From Joostella atrarenae (GTDB taxonomy: Bacteria; Bacteroidota; Bacteroidia; Flavobacteriales; Flavobacteriaceae): a stretch of 64,000 nt of DNA. Below are positions 43,862 through 54,600 of the stretch, piece after piece; the stretch's first letter is position 1, and each line of letters starts with the position of its first letter. Below the pieces are notes generated by a model. It was not told the DNA's origin, ran no database searches, and saw nothing but the letters and a program-made list of their open reading frames with translations. The position numbers were made by a program, and so were the translations under genes. Location of the stretch: the NCBI RefSeq assembly GCF_021764745.1, contig NZ_JAETXX010000001.1, positions 124,001 to 188,000 on the forward strand, given 5' to 3'.

Positions 43862-43945
43862 TGGGCAATTGCTTCGCACCGCGCTTTACGCTACTAGTTT
43901 TGGTAAAAGTAAAAACGTTTACCAAAAGCTAACCGCTACAATCCC
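43862..43945. repeat. Dispersed-repeat-like element with a perfect inverted repeat
   Basis: TTTTGGTAAA (43898-43907) and TTTACCAAAA (43918-43927) flank a 10-nt loop, with GC-rich flanks (GCACCGCGCTTTACGCTACTAG and GCTAACCGCTACAATCCC). The base composition differs from the surroundings. I recognise the word set as typical of recurrent flavobacterial intergenic repeats, from memory only. Confidence 0.45.
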
Positions 43946-43958
43946 TATCGCAAAATAA

Positions 43959-44198
43959 TTAAGGCCTAAAATAAAGCTGCTTAAAATAAATGAACGTATG
44001 AATTGGAACAACAAACTTCCAAATATCCTTTTTAGTCACCGTTCCCTGCATTTCTAGTTTAATATAATCCAAAATACATCTGTAGAGATAATAGAACAGG
44101 AGTGAGATGCTGAAACCATAATGAATATCTAAATGTAATAGAAAGTAAACAACTGTAAAGGGTAAGAAGGCAGCTAAATAATAATCTAAGAGACTCAT
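43959..44198 (-). CDS. Small membrane protein of unknown function
   Basis: A 79-residue ORF with an ATG start. It has two hydrophobic segments (YYLAAFLPFTVVYFLLHL and FSISLLFYYLYRCILDYI, read at residues about 6-23 and 28-45) and a basic C-terminus. No family is recognised. It lies alone between the ahcY terminator and the cta operon terminator, on the minus strand. It could be a real short gene, but coding support is weak. Confidence 0.45.
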   Translation of the reverse strand: MSLLDYYLAAFLPFTVVYFLLHLDIHYGFSISLLFYYLYRCILDYIKLEMQGTVTKKDIWKFVVPIHTFIYFKQLYFRP

Positions 44199-44342
44199 AA
44201 TATTTATAGAGTTAATTTCCTACATAATATATTATTTATATAGCGTAAAATAGAATATTAACCACAAGATACACATATAAAGGATAAAGAGTACTAATTA
44301 GAATATAAACATTGATTAAAACAAATAATAAACAGGCATACA

Positions 44343-44375
44343 AAAAAAGGCCTTCTATAAAAGAAGACCTTTTTA
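44343..44375 (-). terminator. Terminator of the act-cta operon
   Basis: AAAAAGG(C)CTTCT pairs with AGAAG(A)CCTTTTT across a short loop. On the minus strand a T run follows. It lies 24 nt past the ctaD stop. Confidence 0.85.
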
Positions 44376-44398
44376 AATATATTATTAAGTAAACCTTA

Positions 44399-46222
44399 TT
44401 AGTGATTCATTTCCTCTTCACCTTCTTGTAAAGGAACAGTTTGAGGTACAAAGTCTTGACCAGGAATTACATACTCACCATTTTCATTAGTTTTACTGTA
44501 ATCGTAAGCCCATCTGTGAACTTCCGGAATTTCTCCAGGCCAGTTACCATGAATAGCTTCAACAGGAGTAGTCCATTCTAAGGTTGTAGATTTCCATGGG
44601 TTTTGAACCGCTTTCTCTCCATAAAACATACTGTAAAAGAAGTTCCAAAGGAATATTAACTGAGCAAGTCCAGCGATTAAAGCAAATACAGTCATTACTA
44701 CTTGGATATTCGATAAATCATCAAACATAGGGAAGTTAGTATTTGTATAGTAACGTCTTGGTACACCAGCCATTCCTACAAAGTGCATTGGGAAGAAAAC
44801 TCCATAGGCACAAATTGCAGTAATCCAGAAATGTACATATCCTAAGTTTTTATTAATCATTCTTCCGAACATTTTAGGATACCAATGGTAAATACCAGCA
44901 AACATTCCGTAAAGAGCAGAAATACCCATTACTAAGTGGAAGTGAGCAATAACGAAATATGTATCGTGAACATTAATATCTAATGCACTATCTCCTAAAA
45001 TAATTCCTGTTAATCCTCCAGTAATGAATGTAGATACAAATCCGATAGAGAATAACATCCCTGGGTTCATTTGTATGTTCCCCTTCCAGATTGTTGTAAT
45101 CCAGTTAAAGGCCTTTACTGCAGAAGGAATTGCAATTAATAACGTTGTAAATGTAAATACAGATCCTAAGAAAGGATTCATTCCTGAAATAAACATATGG
45201 TGACCCCAAACGATTGTTGATAAGAAAGCAATTGCTAATATCGAAGCAATCATCGCACGGTAACCAAAGATTGGTTTACGTGAATTGGCAGCCATAATTT
45301 CAGAAACAATTCCCATCGCTGGTAAGATTACAATATATACCTCTGGGTGACCTAAGAACCAGAAAAGGTGCTCAAATAATACAGGTGACCCTCCTTGGTA
45401 ATGTAATACTTCTCCTTGGATAAATATATCTGATAAAAAGAATGAAGTTCCAAAACTTCTATCCATTATAAGCAATAAAGCTGCTGATAAAAGAACTGGG
45501 AAAGATACAATCCCGATGATAGCTGTAACAAAGAAAGCCCAAATAGTAAGTGGCAATCTTGTCATAGACATTCCTTTTGTTCTTAAGTTAATAACGGTAA
45601 CTACATAGTTTAAAGATCCTAATAAAGAAGATGCAATAAAGATAGCCATAGAAACTAACCATAAAGTCATCCCTAATCCAGATCCACCCATTGCTTGTGG
45701 CAATGCACTTAATGGAGGATAAATTGTCCATCCAGCAGCAGCAGGTCCAGCTTCAATAAATAAAGAAGAAACCATAATGATACTAGATAAAAAGAACAAC
45801 CAGTAAGAAAGCATGTTCATAAATCCAGATGCCATATCTCTGGCTCCAATTTGAAGTGGAATTAATAAGTTACTAAAAGTACCACTAAGTCCTTGTGTAA
45901 GTACAAAGAATACCATGATAGTACCATGAATGGTAACTAATGCCAAATATATATTAGGATCCATTACACCGTCTGGTGCCCAATCTCCTAATAAAATTTC
46001 GAATATTTTAAAAGATTCTCCTGGCCATGCAATTTGCATTCTAAAAAGTAATGACATTGCAATTCCTATAACCCCCATTAATAAACCGGTGATTAGGTAT
46101 TGCTTAGAGATCATTTTATGGTCTTGACTGAATATATACTTCGTTATAAACGTCTCTTTATGATGATGTCCATGATCATGTGCATGATCTTCTAAGTGCC
46201 CCTGTTCTGCTGTTGCTGACAT
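44399..46222 (-). CDS. ctaD: Cytochrome c oxidase subunit I
   Basis: A 607-residue heme-copper oxidase subunit I of the aa3/A family. It has about 12 membrane segments and an N-terminal His-rich leader (EDHAHDHGHHHKE). The active-site region WFLGHPEVYIVILPAMG contains the Cu-B His and its cross-linked Tyr, followed by WGHHMF (Cu-B histidines) and the heme ligands in HFHLVMG. It reduces O2 to water while pumping protons in the inner membrane. It is the last gene of the operon, 46 bp after ctaC. Confidence 0.96.
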   Translation of the reverse strand: MSATAEQGHLEDHAHDHGHHHKETFITKYIFSQDHKMISKQYLITGLLMGVIGIAMSLLFRMQIAWPGESFKIFEILLGDWAPDGVMDPNIYLALVTIHGTIMVFFVLTQGLSGTFSNLLIPLQIGARDMASGFMNMLSYWLFFLSSIIMVSSLFIEAGPAAAGWTIYPPLSALPQAMGGSGLGMTLWLVSMAIFIASSLLGSLNYVVTVINLRTKGMSMTRLPLTIWAFFVTAIIGIVSFPVLLSAALLLIMDRSFGTSFFLSDIFIQGEVLHYQGGSPVLFEHLFWFLGHPEVYIVILPAMGIVSEIMAANSRKPIFGYRAMIASILAIAFLSTIVWGHHMFISGMNPFLGSVFTFTTLLIAIPSAVKAFNWITTIWKGNIQMNPGMLFSIGFVSTFITGGLTGIILGDSALDINVHDTYFVIAHFHLVMGISALYGMFAGIYHWYPKMFGRMINKNLGYVHFWITAICAYGVFFPMHFVGMAGVPRRYYTNTNFPMFDDLSNIQVVMTVFALIAGLAQLIFLWNFFYSMFYGEKAVQNPWKSTTLEWTTPVEAIHGNWPGEIPEVHRWAYDYSKTNENGEYVIPGQDFVPQTVPLQEGEEEMNH

Positions 46223-46268
46223 AATCTTGTTTCCTTTTATTATTTTTAAATAAACTTAGTTGTTAGTT

Positions 46269-47333
46269 TTAGTTTGCTGCTGCCATAGCTTTCTTGAAGG
46301 TATCTTGTCCTTCTAACCAAGCATCAAACTCTTCTTGTGTTTCTACTACAATTTTCATTTGCATATTGTAGTGAGAAGATCCACAAATTTTGTTACATAA
46401 TAATACATAATCAAATTCCCAAGCATCAGCATTATCATCACCATTAGCTCTTCTTTCTGCTCTGATTTTATTAATATGTTGAACTTTTTCTACCATATCT
46501 GGATCCATTCTCATTTCTTCAGTAGTAACAGTAGGAGTAAATGCAAACTGAGTAATCATACCAGGCACACAGTTCATTTGCGCTCTAAAGTGAGGCATAT
46601 AAGCAGAGTGAAGTACATCTTGAGAACGCATTTTGAAAATAACTTTTCTACCTACAGGTAAATGTAGTTCTGATTGAGATACGATATCATCTTCCCCATA
46701 AGGATCTGATTCGTCTATCCCAAGTACATTATTTTTATTGATATCTATTAAACGAACGTTAGCTTGCCCTAAAACATTATCGTTACCTGCGTAACGTGCT
46801 TTCCAGTTAAACTGTTGTGCATAAAGCTCTACAATAATAGGGTCCCCCTCTTTATCGTTTACATCCATCAAACTTGTCCAAGTAAAAAGTCCGTAGATAA
46901 TTAAACCAGCTAAAGTAATAACAGGAATAATAGTCCAAATGAACTCAAGCTTATCATTATCTGCATAAAATAAAGCTTTCTTACCCTTCTGACCTTTGTA
47001 TTTAAATGCAAACCAATGTAGTAATGCTTGCGTGATTATCTGTACAAAGAAAATCAAAGCCATGGAGATAAACATTAGGTTATCAATTCCCTCACCATGC
47101 TCAGATGCAGGAGTTCCTAATATAACATCACCCCACGCCCAGAATGAATAGATAGTAATAAGGTAGATGAAGATTAAAAATCCAAACATCAAATACCCAT
47201 TTAGCTTGTTGTCTTTGTCGTTAGCAATTTGAGAGTTATCTGAATTGACTTGCGACAATTCAAAAATCTTTGTCATCTGCCAGATGGCAATGGCAACAAG
47301 TAGTAGAACAATAATAGTTAATAAAGCAGTCAT
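46269..47333 (-). CDS. ctaC: Cytochrome c oxidase subunit II
   Basis: A 354-residue subunit II. It has three N-terminal or internal hydrophobic segments (LLTIIVLLLVAIAIW, LMFGFLIFIYLITIYSFW, FIWTIIPVITLAGLIIYGLF) and a periplasmic cupredoxin domain. The Cu-A site is intact: H in VLHSAYMPHFR and C313-x3-C317-x3-H321-x2-M324 (CNKICGSSHYNM). It accepts electrons from the Act complex and delivers them to CtaD. It lies between actF (32 bp) and ctaD (46 bp). Confidence 0.95.
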   Translation of the reverse strand: MTALLTIIVLLLVAIAIWQMTKIFELSQVNSDNSQIANDKDNKLNGYLMFGFLIFIYLITIYSFWAWGDVILGTPASEHGEGIDNLMFISMALIFFVQIITQALLHWFAFKYKGQKGKKALFYADNDKLEFIWTIIPVITLAGLIIYGLFTWTSLMDVNDKEGDPIIVELYAQQFNWKARYAGNDNVLGQANVRLIDINKNNVLGIDESDPYGEDDIVSQSELHLPVGRKVIFKMRSQDVLHSAYMPHFRAQMNCVPGMITQFAFTPTVTTEEMRMDPDMVEKVQHINKIRAERRANGDDNADAWEFDYVLLCNKICGSSHYNMQMKIVVETQEEFDAWLEGQDTFKKAMAAAN

Positions 47334-47365
47334 CGTATATATCCTGTTTACTTTTTAAAATTCAA

Positions 47366-48739
47366 TTAATAATGAAAATGTTTACTTTCTTCAACAAACG
47401 GATTACGTTTAGCTAGGAAAGATGGTGTTTTTGCAAGTGCATTGAACACTACAAAAATAAACAATCCTAAGAAGAAAAGTATACTTCCAATTTCTGGTAT
47501 TCCAAAGCTCCAATGCTCTCCAACTGTAGAAGGCATAACGATTTGGAATATATCCATATAATGACCTACAAGGATACTGATTCCTGCAATCATTACGAAC
47601 CAATTTACACGTTTAAAGTCACTATTCATAAGAACTAAGAATGGGAACACAAAGTTAAACAATAACATTCCGAAGAATACAAAATTATAATGTTCTATTC
47701 TAGTCATAAAGTAACCAACTTCCTCAGGAATATTAGCATACCATATTAACATAAACTGACCAAACCAAAGGTATGTCCAGAAAATACTTAATCCAAACAT
47801 GAACTTAGCCAAATCGTGTAAGTGACTATCGTTTACAAACTCTAATAATCCTTTAGATTTAAGGTACATAGTAATCATTGCTATTACAGAAACAGCAGAT
47901 ACAAACATACTTGCAAAAATATACCATGCAAATAAAGTACTATACCAGTGTGGCTCTAGCCCCATAAACCAATCCCAAGCCATTATAGACTCTGTTACAA
48001 AGAAGAACAATAAGAAAAATACAGAGATTTTAAAATTCTTCTTGTAATATGTGTTGTCTTTTGCCTCATCCTGTGCTAATGAATTCTTAACAGCAAAATG
48101 TCTGTAAAGAACCCAACCTGCTAAAAAGATAAAAGATCTTATAAGGAAGAATGGTATGTTTAAATAACCAGACTTTAATTGTAAAATTTCATCGTGCGCC
48201 ATTACATTAGGATCCATCCATATATATAAATGGTTTAAATGGAATGCTGATGTAAGTACAAAGAATACATAAAGTATTATTGCACCTGGAAATAAGTAAG
48301 CACTAATAGCTTCCATTACTCTAAATAGTACTGGCGACCAACCTACTTGTGCAACTTGCTGAATAGCAAAGAATACTAAAGCACCTAAGGCTAACATGAA
48401 AAAGAAAAACCCTGCTATAAAGAAAGCTGCCCAAGGGCGGTTTTGCAATTTACTTAGTGTATGCTCGTCATGAGATTGATGCGCTGCTGCCTCATCTCCA
48501 TGCCCAGCTTCTGTTTTGTGATGTTCTCCTTTACTAGCTTCTTCGTGGTGATTAACTGCTGCAGCCTCGTGTGAATTATCTTCATGAGAAGCAGCACCAT
48601 GATGTGCATTATTGGAGACAAGAGCTTTTGCCTCTTCTACCGTTGAGGGAGAAGTAAAAAAACCGTATCCTATCCCAAGAACGCCAACTATCATTAAAAT
48701 GAAAGATGCTATTCTTAATTTATTTGAAAACGTGTACAT
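47366..48739 (-). CDS. actF: Alternative complex III subunit ActF
   Basis: A 457-residue, ~10-segment membrane protein of the ActF/NrfD-like type, paired with ActC as the quinol-binding membrane core. Between the first and second segments there is a His-rich stretch (residues 46-93, 12 His in 48). Later segments include WVLYRHFAVKNSL, ITESIMAWDWFMGLEPHW-like (here TESIMAWDWFMGLEPHW) and FVFPFLVLMNSDFKR. It lies 33 bp from actE. The low-complexity stretch is variable in the family. Confidence 0.9.
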   Translation of the reverse strand: MYTFSNKLRIASFILMIVGVLGIGYGFFTSPSTVEEAKALVSNNAHHGAASHEDNSHEAAAVNHHEEASKGEHHKTEAGHGDEAAAHQSHDEHTLSKLQNRPWAAFFIAGFFFFMLALGALVFFAIQQVAQVGWSPVLFRVMEAISAYLFPGAIILYVFFVLTSAFHLNHLYIWMDPNVMAHDEILQLKSGYLNIPFFLIRSFIFLAGWVLYRHFAVKNSLAQDEAKDNTYYKKNFKISVFFLLFFFVTESIMAWDWFMGLEPHWYSTLFAWYIFASMFVSAVSVIAMITMYLKSKGLLEFVNDSHLHDLAKFMFGLSIFWTYLWFGQFMLIWYANIPEEVGYFMTRIEHYNFVFFGMLLFNFVFPFLVLMNSDFKRVNWFVMIAGISILVGHYMDIFQIVMPSTVGEHWSFGIPEIGSILFFLGLFIFVVFNALAKTPSFLAKRNPFVEESKHFHY

Positions 48740-48772
48740 ATCCTGAATCTTCTTTTGAATAGTTGATTTTGA

Positions 48773-49363
48773 TTATTTATTCTCTAAGTCTTGTTTTAGG
48801 GACATTACATATTCAGTAACTTCCCAACGCTCCTCTTCATTAAGCTGGTTAGCATAAGACCCCATTCCGTTTAACCCATAACGGATAACATGGTAAACAC
48901 TACCTTCTGTTATGGCACGTCCTGCGTCATCATAACTAGGTATACCTAGTATTTTTTCACGCTTAACCAAAATACCTTTTCCATCCCCTTTTGCACCATG
49001 ACAAACAGCACAATAGATATTAAAAAGATCTCCACCCTTCTGTAAATACGAATCTGTAACAGTAGAATCAGCATTTCTAAAAGCTTCAAACGGTAACGGA
49101 TTTTTAAGATTTGCTTTTGCCGCATTATATCCCTCTAATGTGTTAGGATAATCATATGGCATATGCCCTCTTGCAATTGTTCCTTCTACAGGTAATTGCC
49201 CTTCTTTACCATTCCTAAAAGCAGCAGTCTCTTGGTAGGTTTCGTAACCTACAGACTTATACATATTAGGCATGTATTGATAATTTCTTGATGATTTATT
49301 TTGACATGATGCTACCAAAGTAACAACACCTAAAACAATCCCTATTTTTACAAAAACTCTCAT
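48773..49363 (-). CDS. actE: Alternative complex III subunit ActE (cytochrome c lipoprotein)
   Basis: A 196-residue monoheme cytochrome c. The lipobox VASC at residues 17-20 indicates a lipid anchor, and the heme motif CAVCH follows in FNIYCAVCHGAKGDG with a distal Met candidate in LNGMGSYANQL. It hands electrons from the complex to the oxidase in the periplasm. It is 9 bp from actD in the operon. Confidence 0.92.
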   Translation of the reverse strand: MRVFVKIGIVLGVVTLVASCQNKSSRNYQYMPNMYKSVGYETYQETAAFRNGKEGQLPVEGTIARGHMPYDYPNTLEGYNAAKANLKNPLPFEAFRNADSTVTDSYLQKGGDLFNIYCAVCHGAKGDGKGILVKREKILGIPSYDDAGRAITEGSVYHVIRYGLNGMGSYANQLNEEERWEVTEYVMSLKQDLENK

Positions 49364-49372
49364 TTCGAATTA

Positions 49373-49897
49373 TTAATGCTTATCTGAAACTTTAACTTCT
49401 ACTGCTCCTGTATCTACCAAGAGTCTTGTTAACTCGTCTTCATTGCCATTCAAAGACACTTCCATTAAAAAATGGTCATCTGTAGTTCTAACATCAGGAT
49501 TCTCAGCTTTCTTGAAAGGCCATAATCTACTTCTCATATAAAAAGTAATAACCATTAAGTGGGCTGCAAAGAAAACTGTTAATTCGAACATAATCGGTAT
49601 AAAGGCCGGCATATTCTGAATGAAACTAAAACTAGGCTTAGCTCCGATATTCTGAGGCCAATCTTCTATCATAATAAAGTTCATCATTGTAACAGCTACA
49701 GTAAGACCAATACAACCATATATAAATGCTGTGATTGCTAATCTTGTTGGAGCTAATCCCATCGCTTTGTCTAGTCCATGGACTGGAAAAGGCGTATAAA
49801 CTTCTTCTATATGATGATGCGCTTCTTTAACACGTTTTACGGCTAACATCAAAACGTCGTCATCATTGTACATTGCTTGTATAACTTTTGAAGCCAT
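49373..49897 (-). CDS. actD: Alternative complex III subunit ActD
   Basis: A 174-residue protein of the DUF3341/ActD family. An N-terminal cytoplasmic part (EEVYTPFPVHGLDKAMGL) is followed by two membrane segments (LAITAFIYGCIGLTVAVTMM, PIMFELTVFFAAHLMVITFY) and a C-terminal DDHFLMEVSL region. It is a structural subunit of the Act membrane domain. It lies 3 bp after actC. Confidence 0.93.
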   Translation of the reverse strand: MASKVIQAMYNDDDVLMLAVKRVKEAHHHIEEVYTPFPVHGLDKAMGLAPTRLAITAFIYGCIGLTVAVTMMNFIMIEDWPQNIGAKPSFSFIQNMPAFIPIMFELTVFFAAHLMVITFYMRSRLWPFKKAENPDVRTTDDHFLMEVSLNGNEDELTRLLVDTGAVEVKVSDKH

Positions 49898-49900
49898 AGA

Positions 49901-51637
49901 TTAATTTATTAGATTTTTAGCTTGACCTGCCCAATCATCTCTTTGTGCTCTTCCTGGGAATTTTCCAGTAATTGAGTCTAAAAGATTATATTCTTTCTCG
50001 GACATTTTACTTACTTGTTCATATTTATAAATCCCAATCTGATTTAATGTCTGTTCCATAACTGGACCAACACCATCAATCTTCTTAAGATCATCTGCTT
50101 TATCTTCTTCAGGGTTAAACGCTCCTAAAGCACCTATTAACTGAGCTTGCTTTTCAGCATCTATAGTTACACTAGCTGTAGAAGTTTCTTTACTTACTTC
50201 AGCAATATCTGAAGTTCTGTTATCCGCTCCTGTACCTACTAAACTATTTCCATCTTCACGAAGACGTTTGTAACGCTCTCCAGATGATTTCAATATAGTT
50301 TTAACCTCTGCCTGTGCAATTACAGGGAATGTTCTAGCATATAAAAGGAATAATACAAAAAAGAATCCTATTGTTCCTAAGAAGATACCAACATCTACAA
50401 AAGTAGGAGAGAACATTGTCCATGAAGATGGTAAATGACCTTTACTTAAGTTGATCACGATAATATCGAAACGCTCAAACCACATTCCTATATTAATTAT
50501 AATAGAACATATAAATGACCAAATATAGTTTCTTCTTAATTTTTTAATCCAAAGTGTTTGTGGCACTATAAAGTTACAAATAATAAGTGCCCAGAAAGCC
50601 CACCAATATGGTCCTGTTGCTGCACCTATAGATAAGTATGTATAATCTTCATAGTTACTACCAGAATACCATGCAATAAAGAACTCTGTAATATAAGCAA
50701 CACTTACAATACCTCCAGTAAGCAAGATTACTTTATTCATATTCTCGATATGAACTCTAGTAATATAAGCTTCTAGGTTAGATACTTTACGCATTATAAT
50801 AAGTAACGTTAATACCATCGCAAAACCAGAGAAGATAGCCCCAGCAACGAAGTACGGAGGATAAATTGTACTGTGCCAACCAGGAATTACCGAAGTAGCA
50901 AAGTCAAAAGATACAATGGTGTGTACAGAAAGTACTAATGGAGTTGCTAAACCTGCCAACACTAAAGATACTTCTTCAAAACGTTGCCAGTCTTTCGCTC
51001 GACCACTCCAACCGAAACTTAATAAACTATATATTTTTTTCTGAAAAGGCTTAACTGCTCTATCTCTAAGCATTGCAAAATCTGGAAGTAAACCAGTCCA
51101 CCAGAAAACCAATGATACTGATAAGTACGTAGAGATTGCAAATACATCCCAAAGTAATGGAGAGTTAAAGTTCACCCAAAGAGAACCAAATTGATTAGGA
51201 ATAGGAAGTACCCAATATGCTAACCATGGTCTACCCATGTGAATTATTGGAAACAATCCTGCTTGTACTACCGAGAAGATAGTCATAGCTTCTGCTGAAC
51301 GGTTAATTGCCATCCTCCATTTCTGACGGAATAACAATAATACTGCCGAAATAAGTGTTCCAGCGTGACCGATACCTACCCACCATACAAAGTTGGTAAT
51401 ATCCCAGGCCCATCCAATGGTTTTATTTAATCCCCATACACCAATACCAGTTGATACAGTATAGATAATACAGCCTATTCCCCAAAGGAAGGCTACTAAA
51501 GCTATTGAAAAGACAATCCACCATAGTTTGTTAGCTCTTCCCTCAACCGGGGCAGCAACGTCTACAGTAACATCATGGTAAGATTTTTCTCCCGTTACTA
51601 AAGGTTCACGTATAGGTGCTTCGTAATGCGACGCCAT
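49901..51637 (-). CDS. actC: Alternative complex III subunit ActC with C-terminal HhH domain
   Basis: A 578-residue protein. The NrfD-like part (residues about 30-440) has about ten membrane segments (for example WWVGIGHAGTLISAVLLLF, FPIIHMGRPWLAYWVLPIPN, VVSFDFATSVIPGWHSTIYP-like positions) and is the quinol-binding core. A linker of about 70 residues follows. Residues 510-578 form a helix-hairpin-helix-like domain (ADDLKKIDGVGPVMEQTLNQ, DSITGKFPGRAQRDDWAGQA) of a type seen in DNA-binding and 5'-nuclease-like proteins. Such a tail on a respiratory subunit is unusual. It lies 36 bp from actB. Confidence 0.92.
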   Translation of the reverse strand: MASHYEAPIREPLVTGEKSYHDVTVDVAAPVEGRANKLWWIVFSIALVAFLWGIGCIIYTVSTGIGVWGLNKTIGWAWDITNFVWWVGIGHAGTLISAVLLLFRQKWRMAINRSAEAMTIFSVVQAGLFPIIHMGRPWLAYWVLPIPNQFGSLWVNFNSPLLWDVFAISTYLSVSLVFWWTGLLPDFAMLRDRAVKPFQKKIYSLLSFGWSGRAKDWQRFEEVSLVLAGLATPLVLSVHTIVSFDFATSVIPGWHSTIYPPYFVAGAIFSGFAMVLTLLIIMRKVSNLEAYITRVHIENMNKVILLTGGIVSVAYITEFFIAWYSGSNYEDYTYLSIGAATGPYWWAFWALIICNFIVPQTLWIKKLRRNYIWSFICSIIINIGMWFERFDIIVINLSKGHLPSSWTMFSPTFVDVGIFLGTIGFFFVLFLLYARTFPVIAQAEVKTILKSSGERYKRLREDGNSLVGTGADNRTSDIAEVSKETSTASVTIDAEKQAQLIGALGAFNPEEDKADDLKKIDGVGPVMEQTLNQIGIYKYEQVSKMSEKEYNLLDSITGKFPGRAQRDDWAGQAKNLIN

Positions 51638-51673
51638 AATACTTTATATAATTATTCTTGTTAATTCTTTTTT

Positions 51674-54600
51674 TTATGCTTCTTCTGTATTTCTAACTTT
51701 CACATGATAGAATACATTTGGTCTAGTTCCTTTAAACCCAAGTAAGTGATACATACGGTTGTCTTCTTTCAATTCAACTATCTCACTTTCCTTATCGTTA
51801 ACATCTCCAAACTTAATTGATCCAGAGCTACAAGCTGCAGAACAAGCGGTCTTAAACTCACCATCTTTAATCGGTCTACCCTCTCTCTTAGCGTCTAAGA
51901 TTGTCTTCTGTGTCATTTGTATACACATAGAACATTTCTCCATAACACCACGAGATCTAACCGTTACATCTGGGTTTAATACCATTCTACCAAGGTCGTC
52001 ATTCATATGGAAATCAAACTCATCATTCTCACTATATAAGAACCAGTTAAAACGACGTACTTTATACGGACAGTTGTTTGCACAATAACGAGTACCTACA
52101 CAACGGTTGTATATCATTTGGTTTTGACCCTGCTTACCATGAGAAGTTGCCGCAACAGGACAAACAGTTTCACAAGGAGCATGGTTACAATGCTGACACA
52201 TTACCGGTTGGAATGCCACCTGAGGATTCTCAGAAGGGTGCTCTAACTGATGATATGTACTTATTGAATTTGGAGCAGCTTCCACTACTTCATTATCTCC
52301 TTCAAAACTTTCTTCTGAAGAATAATATCTATCGATACGCAACCAGTGCATATCTCTGTATTTTCTAACTTCGCTCTTACCTACAACTGGTACATTATTT
52401 TCAGCGTGACATGCTATAACACAAGCCCCACAACCAGTACATGAGTTAAGATCTACAGATAAGTTAAAATGATGACCAACACTAGAATCAAATTCTGCCC
52501 AAAGGTTAGCTTCTTCTGCCGCAACCTCTTGATGATTTACAGAAACCTCTGGTTGAGGATTCCAATCATGAGAATTTTTAGTATTGAAAATCTCTAGAGA
52601 AGTTTCTCTTAAGATATCACCTCTTCCGTCCATAGTACTTTTCATTTGCACAGAAGCAAACTCATGAGTACCAGAAACTTTTTCTAACTTAACTTCTTGA
52701 GAAGCATTAAAACCTAAGTAAAGCGGATATGCATTTACTCCAGTTTTCATTTCTTCTTTCACACCAAGCGTTTTACCGTAACCGAAAGAAAGACCTACAG
52801 TCCCCTTTGCTTGTCCTGGCTGAATTAACGCTGGTACTTTATCTAATGTAACACCTCCAACAACTACTTTTACGTAGTCACCATTTAAGGCTCCATCAGA
52901 AACAGTATAATTTTCTACTCCTAAAGCTTCAGCATCTGCTAAAGATATAGTAAGGTAGTTATCCCATGTATTTCTTGTAATAGGATCTGGCAACTCTTGT
53001 AACCAAGGATTGTTTGCCTGACGCCCATCACCTAATCCTGTTTTAGGATATAGTGTAATTTCCATTCCATTTGCAGTTGCACCAGCAAGCTGATTAACAG
53101 CAGAAGCAACAGATGCTACCGCAGCTTCAGCATTCATTGGCTCTGTATCTGCAGGAGCAGCAAAAGGAACCGCATCTTCATCAGCTTCAGCAGTTACATT
53201 TCCATTTCCAACAAAAACACCATCGTGCAATGCAGTATTCCAAGAAGAACCACCAAGAATAGTAGATCTCCAAGTTTCTTTTATATAATCGCTATAACTA
53301 GCATCGCTATCAGTCCATTTTAATAAAGAATCTTGAAATTGTCTTGTATTAAATAAAGGACGAATAGTAGGCTGCATTAAGCTATAATGACCTTTTTTCA
53401 TTTCTACATCACCCCAAGATTCTAAGTAATGAGGCTCAGCTGCAATGTATCCAGCTTTTGTAGAAGTTTCATCTTCTTTTAAAGAGAATGCAACAGATAA
53501 ATCTACATTTGCCAACCCTGCCTCAAACTCAGCAGCATTTGGCAATGTATAAAGTGGATTAACACCACTCATAATCAATGCACCAACTTTACCAGCATTC
53601 ATATCTTCAACTAAAGCAGCAACTTGTTTTACATTTCCTTGGCGAGTCATTCTAGGTGCATCTACATCCATAACAACACTTCCAATAGATTTATTTATTG
53701 ATAAAACAACTTTTTGAGCATTTACGTCGGTAATTCCAGTAACAACTACTGCATTTTTACCTGCTCTTGCTACTTGTGCAGCTGCATTTTTAACAGCTTC
53801 ATCAATTTTTGCTGGCAACTCACCTCCAACAGATTTTCCGTTTAAATACCCATAAAACTTAGCTAAGGCTACTTTTTGCTGAGATGGTGTTAACGGAACT
53901 CTCTTATCGGCATTTGCTCCAGTTAAGCTCATATTAGACTCAAACTGAATATGTCTCGACATTTTACCATGCGCAGGAACACGTCCTTTAGCATAGCCAG
54001 TATCGAAACCTCCACCTTGCCAATCTCCTAAGAAATCAGCTCCAAACGAAACTATAACTTCAGCTTTAGAGAAGTCGTAATCCGCTAAAGCGCGAACTCC
54101 ATATGACGACTCAAAAGCATCTAATGCTGCATCTTCAGATATGGCATCGTACTGAATATGCTTTACGTTTCCGTACTTAGCAGAAAATTCAGCAATTAAT
54201 CTTTTTACAGAAGGACTAGCAAAAGTTTGTGTCAATAACACAATTTGTTTTCCACTAGCCTTAGCAGCGTTAAGTCCGTTTGTTACATTTGTATCAAGAT
54301 CTCCCCAAGAAATATACTCGCCTTTTGCTTTTGGTCCTTGAACACGCATGCTATCATACAATCCTAAAACAGATGCATGAACTCTAGCATTTGCGCCACC
54401 ATTAACTTTAGCGTCATTATTACTTTCAATCTTAATAGGTCGACCTTCACGAGTCTTTATTAATATGCTAGCAAAATCGTATCCATCTGCAATTGTAGTA
54501 GCATAGTAATTTGCTACTCCAGGAATAATATTCTCTGGCTGAACAACGTAAGGTATAGATTTTGTTACTGGACCTTCACAGGCTGCTAAAGAAGCAGCAG

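Noticed and set aside
43725-43925. 66-residue ORF on the minus strand after ahcY
   Set aside because: It overlaps the ahcY terminator and the inverted-repeat element and has no recognisable protein features.
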